DNA of 10,993 nt, taken from Rhodobacterales bacterium 34-62-10. Lineage in GTDB: Bacteria > Pseudomonadota > Alphaproteobacteria > Rhodobacterales > Rhodobacteraceae. The notes below the pieces were generated by a model. That model made no database searches and was not told the DNA's origin. It saw nothing but the letters and a program-made list of their open reading frames with translations. The stretch spans positions 1 through 10,993 of the forward strand of contig NCJR01000040.1 in assembly GCA_002282555.1 (NCBI GenBank), given 5' to 3'. Positions 6,251 to 10,993 of this stretch are shown in pieces (position 1 is the stretch's first letter; each line of letters begins with the position of its first letter). The position numbers and the translations under genes are program-made.

Positions 6251-6536
6251 GTGTGTTGCGGCGGACACAATTTTAAGCAAAGCAATCAGTAATTGCACAA
6301 GGCCTCGGCCCGCCCCGGATCGCCGCGCCCTTGAAATGCAGGGCAATGGGAAGAAACAAATATTTCACAGCAGGTTAGCCCGGAATAATTCCGCTTGCCT
6401 GCGTCATGCCACCATGTATTCGATGCAATCGAGGATTGAGCCAAGTCATAAGAACAGATCACTTTCAGATCGCATGTTTTTCGCGCAAAGACGCCAAGCG
6501 CCGATCCTCGGGCAACTGATATCGAGGAGACACATA
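6251..6536 (+). promoter_or_regulatory. Non-coding leader region of the porin-like gene
   Basis: These 286 bases are richer in A and T than the surrounding genes and hold no convincing gene. An inverted repeat gcaat-cagta-attgc (6282-6296) could be an operator. A weak promoter candidate is TTGCCT (6395-6400) and TATTCG (6417-6422), 16 bases apart, which would give a leader of about 110 bases. Near the 3' end GAGGAG (6524-6529) is the Shine-Dalgarno for the ATG at 6537. I saw no clear terminator for the monooxygenase gene; gccct/agggc with an 8-base loop near 6327-6344 is weak. Confidence 0.4.
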
Positions 6537-7451
6537 ATGAAACCCCATTTCCACCTGCTTCTGGGCGCCGTCGTCGCCACCCTTCCGCTGACCGCTGCCG
6601 CGCAAGAGATGTCCGGCATTGCCACCTTTGGTCTGGGCAATCTAAACGGCCCATCGGGTTTTCCCGATGTCTCGGTCCGTTCGCTCGACGGCAAGCTGGA
6701 CCTAAGCTATGACAACGGCCTGATGCTGGGCGCATCCGCTGCCTCGGCTCGCGCCGATGTCGACGGCTTCGCCGAAGATGCCAGCGCCAACGTTTTCGGA
6801 CTTACCGCAGGCGCAAATTTCGCCAGTTTCTGGAATGGCGGCGTCTATTATGAATTCGGCGATGTCAGCATCGACGGGATCGGCAACGAGTCGATCGATT
6901 CCTATGGTGTTTTCATGGGTTATGACAGCGATCTCATGGCGTTCGAAGTCTTTGCCGGAACCACGGACGGTTATGTCCTGAGCGGGACCGGTGTCGACTG
7001 GAACGATCTGGGTGCAAGCGCGTCGTTCAATATCGGAGCTGAAGGCACGGTAGGCGGCCATATCCAACGTTCGCGCCTCTCGGCGGCGGGTGTCGATGTC
7101 GATCTGACCTCGTTGGGTCTAGGCGGCAGCTATGCCTTTGGCAATGGTCTGGTTGGATATGCCGGGATCACCTACGGCGAGGTCGATGATCTGATCGGTG
7201 ATCTGACAACATACGGCCTCGGCCTTGGCTATGACCTGTCCACGACCGCGAATTTCCCCGCAACCCTCTCGCTTGAAGTGGCGCGTTCCACTCTGGATGA
7301 TGGAACCACGTCGGCGGATCTGGACAGTATCCGCTTCGGCATCACCCTGCCGGTCGGTGGAACCAAGTCCGCGCCGCTGAACAGTGTGGCCTCCAACGCC
7401 ATGTCGCCCAACCGGACCGCGCTGTCCACGGCTTTGGTCGGCTCGTTCTGA
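6537..7451 (+). CDS. Porin-like outer membrane beta-barrel protein
   Basis: The product is 304 residues. Residues 1-22 form a Sec signal peptide with cleavage likely after AAA (20-22). The mature part shows alternating beta-strands rich in Gly, Tyr, Phe and Asp, for example LDLSYDNGLMLGASA, GVYYEFGDV and YGLGLGYDLS, as expected of a small barrel or alphaproteobacterial porin. A strand SIRFGITLPVGG (264-275) looks like the barrel end, and a 29-residue tail follows that contains PLNSVASNAMSP (280-291) and ends in phenylalanine, the usual BAM recognition residue. The mature protein is clearly acidic. A good GAGGAG precedes the ATG; the frame is open upstream but that part lacks similarity. Codon use is slightly less GC-biased than in its neighbours. 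Whether it forms a diffusion pore is unproven. Confidence 0.8.
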   Translation: MKPHFHLLLGAVVATLPLTAAAQEMSGIATFGLGNLNGPSGFPDVSVRSLDGKLDLSYDNGLMLGASAASARADVDGFAEDASANVFGLTAGANFASFWNGGVYYEFGDVSIDGIGNESIDSYGVFMGYDSDLMAFEVFAGTTDGYVLSGTGVDWNDLGASASFNIGAEGTVGGHIQRSRLSAAGVDVDLTSLGLGGSYAFGNGLVGYAGITYGEVDDLIGDLTTYGLGLGYDLSTTANFPATLSLEVARSTLDDGTTSADLDSIRFGITLPVGGTKSAPLNSVASNAMSPNRTALSTALVGSF

Positions 7452-7473
7452 CAAGCCTCTGATCACAAACGAC

Positions 7474-7501
7474 AAGAGCGGTGCCGTGGCGCCGCTCTTT
7501 T
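7474..7501 (+). terminator. Intrinsic terminator between convergent genes
   Basis: aagagcgg (7474-7481) pairs with ccgctctt (7492-7499), with further partial pairing inside, followed by a T-tract to 7501. It lies 22 bases past the porin-like stop and 17 bases past the xthA stop on the other strand. The left arm reads as CTCTTGTC on the minus strand, so it probably works best for the plus-strand gene but may serve both. Confidence 0.8.
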
Positions 7502-7518
7502 CACATCTGCGATGATGT

Positions 7519-8298
7519 TCAATTGTCCAGCGTGATCCAGACCGGCACATGATCCGATGGCTTGTCGCGCCCCCGGACCTGCTTGTCGATGCCCACACCG
7601 GTCAGCATGTCGGCGCAGGGCGGGCTCAGCAGCAGGTGGTCGATGCGGATGCCGTTGTTGCGCTCCCATGCGCCCGCCTGATAATCCCAGAACGAATAAT
7701 GCCCCGGCCCCTGCACGCGGGCACGGAACGCATCGGTCAGCCCCAGATGGATGATCCGGCGAAAGGCCGCGCGGCTGTCCGGCAGGGCCAGCGCGTCATT
7801 GCGCCACGCCTCAGGCTTTGCCGCATCCTCGTCCTGCGGAATGACGTTGTAATCCCCCGCCATCAGAAACGGCACCTCCTGCGCCAGCAGCGCCGCGGCC
7901 CGCGCCTGCAACCGCTTCATCCAAGCCAGCTTATAGTCGTATTTCGGCCCCGGCGCGGGGTTGCCATTGGGCAGGTACAGCCCGCAGATGCGGATCGCCT
8001 GCTTGCCCACCACCGTCGCCTCGATATAGCGGGCCTGTTCATCGGTCTCGTCACCGGGCAGACCGCGCGTCACATCCTCCAGCGGCAGTTTCGACAGGAT
8101 CGCCACCCCGTTGAAGGATTTCTGCCCGTGGGTTTCCAGATTGTAGCCCCGATCCTCGATCACATCGCGCGGGAAGGCGTCATCGACCGATTTGATCTCC
8201 TGCAACACCACCACATCGGGCTGTGCCTCGTCCAACCATTGCGGCAACGCCTCGATCCGCGCCTTGATGCCGTTGATGTTGAATGTGGCGATCTTCAT
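7519..8298 (-). CDS. xthA: Exodeoxyribonuclease III (AP endonuclease, ExoIII family)
   Basis: The product is 259 residues, the normal length of the XthA type of the exonuclease-endonuclease-phosphatase superfamily. It cleaves DNA at abasic sites and trims 3' ends in base excision repair in the cytoplasm. All catalytic motifs are visible: FNING (6-10), LQEIK with Glu34 (32-36), LYLPNG with Tyr108 (107-112), GDYN with Asp149 and Asn151 (148-151), RIDHLL with Asp220 (218-223), and SDHVP with Asp249 and His250 (248-252). The ATG at 8298 has GAGGA 8 bases upstream. It follows erpA on the same strand after 131 bases that contain no clear terminator and no good promoter, so the two may be cotranscribed. 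Nothing unusual was seen. Confidence 0.96.
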   Translation of the reverse strand: MKIATFNINGIKARIEALPQWLDEAQPDVVVLQEIKSVDDAFPRDVIEDRGYNLETHGQKSFNGVAILSKLPLEDVTRGLPGDETDEQARYIEATVVGKQAIRICGLYLPNGNPAPGPKYDYKLAWMKRLQARAAALLAQEVPFLMAGDYNVIPQDEDAAKPEAWRNDALALPDSRAAFRRIIHLGLTDAFRARVQGPGHYSFWDYQAGAWERNNGIRIDHLLLSPPCADMLTGVGIDKQVRGRDKPSDHVPVWITLDN

Positions 8299-8429
8299 CG
8301 GCGCGTCCTCGGCTGGGGAAATGTTGCCCTGTCTATCCCGCAGGGGGCCGGATCATGCAAGTCCGCCATGGCTGGATATCTTGGTCAAACCCTGATGTAA
8401 CACATGGATTAACCAATTTATCCCCTTGA

Positions 8430-8753
8430 TTACATGGAAAAAGAAATCCCGCAGCCACAGGATGACGACGCATTCGGGTTCTCGATCACAAACCGCGCGC
8501 CGATCAGTTCCTCGGAAAAATCGATGACCGCACCCGACAGGAACGGCAAGGAGACGGAATCGACCACCACCCGCTCGCCGTCACCCTCCAGCACCAGATC
8601 ATCGGCGGCAGGCGTGTCCAGCTTGATCTCGTACTGGAAACCCGAACATCCGCCGCCCTCCACCGCCACGCGCAGGGCCTGACCCTGTTCCGCGGCGCCG
8701 ATCTCGACCAGCCGGGCAAAGGCGCGGGGGGTGACTTTGGGGGGCAGTTGCAT
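8430..8753 (-). CDS. erpA: A-type iron-sulfur carrier protein (ErpA/IscA/HesB family)
   Basis: The product is 107 residues, standard for A-type carriers that pass Fe-S clusters from the assembly scaffold to apoproteins in the cytoplasm. The three cluster cysteines are present: Cys36 in GGGCSGFQY (33-41), and Cys99 and Cys101 in SSCGCGISF (97-105) near the C-terminus. The ATG at 8753 is preceded by GAGGAG at 9 bases; the frame stays open to 8792 but the extension has no family similarity and would reach into the promoter. Assignment as ErpA rather than IscA rests on the lack of neighbouring isc genes and on habit in alphaproteobacteria, so the symbol is less certain than the family. It diverges from dgt and precedes xthA. 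Confidence 0.9.
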   Translation of the reverse strand: MQLPPKVTPRAFARLVEIGAAEQGQALRVAVEGGGCSGFQYEIKLDTPAADDLVLEGDGERVVVDSVSLPFLSGAVIDFSEELIGARFVIENPNASSSCGCGISFSM

Positions 8754-8772
8754 GGCAGGGCTCCTCGACGGT

Positions 8773-8800
8773 TTCGCATCGTCATGAAACACAATATATG
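8773..8800 (+). promoter_or_regulatory. Weak candidate promoter for dgt, overlapping the erpA promoter
   Basis: TTCGCA (8773-8778, 4 of 6) and TATATG (8795-8800, 4 of 6) are 16 bases apart and would start transcription near 8807, about 28 bases before the dgt ATG. The -10 shares bases with the erpA -10 on the other strand, so the two could not easily be occupied together. Confidence 0.3.
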
Positions 8801-8821
8801 GGCCATACCGTCACGCGACAA
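8793..8821 (-). promoter_or_regulatory. Sigma-70-type promoter for erpA
   Basis: On the minus strand TTGTCG (8821-8816, 4 of 6) and TATATT (8798-8793, 5 of 6) are separated by exactly 17 bases. Transcription would start near 8786, giving a leader of about 33 bases with the Shine-Dalgarno in place. This is the best promoter seen in the window. Its -10 overlaps a weaker plus-strand -10 for dgt. Confidence 0.65.
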
Positions 8822-8834
8822 GGACAACAGGCAG

Positions 8835-10028
8835 ATGACAGTCCCCTATGCATCGAACCCCGACCAGACGCGCGGGCGTTTGGTGCCCGAGGAAGAAAGC
8901 GCCTTCCGCACGCCCTTCCAGCGCGACCGCGACCGGATCATCCATTCCAGCGCCTTCCGGCGGCTGAAACACAAGACCCAGGTGTTCATCGAACATGAGG
9001 GCGATTATTTCCGCACCCGCCTGACCCATTCGATCGAGGTGGCGCAGGTCGCGCGCACGATCTCGGGTGCCCTTGGCCTGAACGCGGAACTGACCGAGGC
9101 CGTGGCGCTGGCCCATGACCTTGGCCATCCGCCCTTTGGTCATACGGGCGAGGATGCGCTGCAATCCCTGATGGCGCCCTATGGCGGCTTTGATCACAAC
9201 GCGCAGGCGATCCGTATCGTCACGTCACTAGAGCGGCACTATGCCGAATGGGACGGGCTGAACCTGACATGGGAAACGCTGGAAGGCATCGCCAAACATA
9301 ACGGTCCCGTGACCCCCCTCCAGGGCGATGGCCCGGTCACAGGCGCGATCCCCTATGCGCTGGCCGATTACAACGCCCGCCACGATCTGGAACTGCACAC
9401 CCATGCCAGCGCCGAGGCGCAGGTGGCCGCCCTTGCCGATGACATCGCCTATAACAACCACGACCTGCATGATGGGTTGCGGGCAGAGCTGTTCTCGACC
9501 GACGAACTGGCCGAACTGCCGCTCCTGCAGGGATGCTTTGCCGAAGTGGACCGGCTTTATCCCGGCCTCAACTACTACCGTCGCCGGCACGAGGCGCTGC
9601 GGCGTTTCTTCGGCATCCTTGTCGCCGATGTGATCGATGTCAGCCGTGCCAACCTTACCGCCCTCAACCCCGCCACCGCGCAGGACATACGGCTTGCCGG
9701 CCGCATGATGGTGCAGTTCTCACCCCATGTCTGGACGGACCTCAAGGTGATCCGCAGCTTCCTGTTCCACCGCATGTACCGCGCCCCGGCCGTGGTCACG
9801 ATGCGCAAATACGTCACCGGCGTGGTGCATGACCTGTTCCCGCTGTTCATGCGAGAGCCGCAACTCCTGCCCAAACAATGGCGCAAGGATGTCGAGGAGG
9901 CCCGCGATCATCAGGCACTGGCCCGGATCGTGGCCGATTACATCGCAGGCATGACCGACCGTTTCGCGCTGCAGGAACATCACCGCCTTCTGGGATCGGA
10001 TCCCGCTGATCGGCCCCCCGGCGTGTGA
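8835..10028 (+). CDS. dgt: Deoxyguanosinetriphosphate triphosphohydrolase-like protein (HD domain)
   Basis: The product is 397 residues and belongs to the type 2 dGTPase-like HD proteins that hydrolyse dNTPs to nucleoside and triphosphate. The N-terminal signature QRDRDRIIHSSAFRRLKHKT (29-48) is typical. HD metal ligands are His65 in RLTHSIEVAQ (62-71), His94-Asp95 in AHDLGHPPFGHTG (93-105), and the acidic pair Asp202-Asp203 in ALADDIAYN (199-207). No membrane segment is present. I chose the ATG at 8835 because MTVPYASNPDQTRGR fits family N-termini; an in-frame ATG lies upstream at 8784. The Shine-Dalgarno AAGGAC is somewhat distant. It heads a dgt-argS pair, an arrangement common in alphaproteobacteria. 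Which dNTP is used in the cell cannot be told. Confidence 0.95.
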   Translation: MTVPYASNPDQTRGRLVPEEESAFRTPFQRDRDRIIHSSAFRRLKHKTQVFIEHEGDYFRTRLTHSIEVAQVARTISGALGLNAELTEAVALAHDLGHPPFGHTGEDALQSLMAPYGGFDHNAQAIRIVTSLERHYAEWDGLNLTWETLEGIAKHNGPVTPLQGDGPVTGAIPYALADYNARHDLELHTHASAEAQVAALADDIAYNNHDLHDGLRAELFSTDELAELPLLQGCFAEVDRLYPGLNYYRRRHEALRRFFGILVADVIDVSRANLTALNPATAQDIRLAGRMMVQFSPHVWTDLKVIRSFLFHRMYRAPAVVTMRKYVTGVVHDLFPLFMREPQLLPKQWRKDVEEARDHQALARIVADYIAGMTDRFALQEHHRLLGSDPADRPPGV

Positions 10029-10052
10029 AACCGCGCGAAAACAGGCGGTTTT
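10028..10052 (+). terminator. Possible weak terminator or attenuating hairpin between dgt and argS
   Basis: aaaccgc (10028-10034) pairs with gcggttt (10045-10051) and ends in four T (10049-10052). An alternative stem gaaaac/gttttc (10037-10042 with 10048-10053) uses the same T-run. The stem is short and begins at the dgt stop, so termination may be partial. The 112-base gap up to argS contains no clear promoter of its own. Confidence 0.4.
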
Positions 10053-10140
10053 CAAGGCGATCTGCCCTGCCGCGACAGCCCGCGCATTGACGCGGGCGCT
10101 GGCAATGGTAAACCGCTGACCAGTTTCAAAGGATGATGTG

Positions 10141-10993
10141 ATGAACCTCTTCACCCAGATGCGCGCCCATGTGCTGGACACACTGGGGGCCATGACCGCC
10201 GATGGCCTGCTGCCCGCCGGGTTGGACACCGCCGCTGTCACGGTCGAACCACCCCGTGATGCGGCCCATGGCGATATGGCCACCAATGCCGCGATGGTGC
10301 TGGCCAAACCCGCGGGGCAAAACCCCCGCACGATCGCCGAAGAACTGGCCCGCCGACTGGCCACAGACCCGCGGATCCAGACTGCGGAGGTGGCCGGACC
10401 CGGCTTCATCAACCTGCGCCTGTCCAACACCCTCTGGCAGGGCGTTGTCGGGGCTGCTCTTGCGGAAGGCGTTGATTTCGGCCGCTCGACCATGGGGCAG
10501 GGCAAGCGGGTCAACGTCGAATATGTCAGCGCGAACCCCACCGGGCCGCTGCATGTGGGCCATACGCGCGGTGCCGTGTTCGGCGATGCACTGGCCAGCC
10601 TGCTGGCCTATGCGGGCTATGACGTGACGCGGGAATATTACATCAACGACGGTGGCGCGCAGGTCGATGTGCTGGCCCGTTCCGTCTATCTGCGCTATCT
10701 CGAGGCGCGCGGGCAGGAGGTGGCCTTTGTCGATGGCACCTATCCCGGCGATTACCTGATCCCGGTCGGCGAGGCGCTCTCGCAAGCCTACGGCGACGAT
10801 CTGGTGGACAAGCCCGAATCCGAATGGCTGGAGGAGATCCGCGATTTCGCCACCGACGCGATGATGCATCTGATCCGCGAGGATCTGGCCTCGCTCGGCG
10901 TGGAAATGGACGTGTTCTTCAGCGAAAAATCCCTCTATGGCACCGGCCTGATCGAGGCGGCGTTGAAGGCGCTGGACGATAAGGGCCTGATCT
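10141..10993 (+). CDS. argS: Arginyl-tRNA synthetase, N-terminal part (cut by window end)
   Basis: The first 284 codons are present and open to the window edge; complete ArgS proteins are usually about 550-600 residues. ArgS charges tRNA-Arg with arginine using ATP, a class I enzyme of the cytoplasm. The N-terminal additional domain that contacts the tRNA covers about 1-110, with AAHGDMATNAAM (41-52) and AGPGFINLRL (84-93). The catalytic core begins near 121 with VEYVSANPTGPLHVGH (126-141), where HVGH is the class I HIGH signature, followed by YYINDGGAQVD. The ATG at 10141 is preceded by AAAGGA at a good distance; a nearby ATG slightly upstream is out of favour by spacing. It follows dgt on the same strand. 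Nothing unusual was seen in the visible part. Confidence 0.95.
   Translation, partial: MNLFTQMRAHVLDTLGAMTADGLLPAGLDTAAVTVEPPRDAAHGDMATNAAMVLAKPAGQNPRTIAEELARRLATDPRIQTAEVAGPGFINLRLSNTLWQGVVGAALAEGVDFGRSTMGQGKRVNVEYVSANPTGPLHVGHTRGAVFGDALASLLAYAGYDVTREYYINDGGAQVDVLARSVYLRYLEARGQEVAFVDGTYPGDYLIPVGEALSQAYGDDLVDKPESEWLEEIRDFATDAMMHLIREDLASLGVEMDVFFSEKSLYGTGLIEAALKALDDKGLI

Noticed and set aside
4610..6346. Minus-strand open frame of 578 codons
   Set aside because: It spans dksA, its terminator and the monooxygenase on the opposite strand. The product is rich in His, Gln and Arg and shows no domain, as expected of an antisense shadow.
6336..6536. Upstream extension of the porin-like gene
   Set aside because: The frame is open, but a signal peptide and a good GAGGAG mark the ATG at 6537, and the extension would hide the signal peptide.
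7549..8400. Plus-strand open frame opposite xthA
   Set aside because: xthA carries all catalytic motifs in order; the opposite frame has none and runs through the xthA start region.
8399..8429. Terminator after erpA
   Set aside because: The stretch is AT-rich, but I found no stable stem followed by a T-run on the minus strand, so no terminator was called and cotranscription with xthA stays possible.
9720..10869. Minus-strand open frames opposite dgt and argS
   Set aside because: They cross the dgt-argS gap and mirror two clear housekeeping genes, and no ribosome binding site or domain supports them.

Overview
The window looks like chromosomal DNA of an alphaproteobacterium, most likely a member of the Rhodobacteraceae (Roseobacter/Rhodobacter group). 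The basis is high-GC coding sequence with strong third-position GC bias, a DksA with a single cysteine, a DUF2927 lipoprotein next to a MoxR/VWA pair, and the erpA, xthA, dgt, argS neighbourhood. This is inference from protein families; no search was run.

Left part (1-4405, all on the minus strand): a gene train that reads moxR-type AAA+ ATPase, a 390-base spacer, a DUF2927 lipoprotein, a 55-residue two-helix membrane protein, a CoxE-like VWA-domain protein, a 125-residue single-pass membrane protein, and the first codons of a further gene that opens with a pentapeptide repeat. From the lipoprotein on, the genes overlap by 4 bases or sit 5 bases apart, so they are probably translated together. 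MoxR plus VWA suggests a chaperone module that assembles or activates some target, here with an envelope side. The target is not identifiable.

Middle part (4406-7501, plus strand): dksA diverges from moxR and ends in a strong intrinsic terminator. An FAD-dependent monooxygenase starts only 17 bases behind that terminator. After a 286-base non-coding stretch comes an exported beta-barrel (porin-like) protein with its own terminator, which lies between convergent genes.

Right part (7519-10993): xthA (exonuclease III) and erpA (A-type iron-sulfur carrier) on the minus strand face dgt (dGTP triphosphohydrolase) and argS (arginyl-tRNA synthetase, cut by the window end) on the plus strand. The 81 bases between erpA and dgt hold a well-formed sigma-70-type promoter for erpA and a weaker overlapping one for dgt. 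These are housekeeping genes for DNA repair, Fe-S maturation, nucleotide metabolism and translation.

There is no sign of phage, insertion sequence, CRISPR, tRNA or rRNA. The least ordinary parts are the tandem 15-base repeat inside the start of the last minus-strand gene, the MoxR/DUF2927/VWA operon as a whole, and the terminator placed directly in front of the monooxygenase gene.
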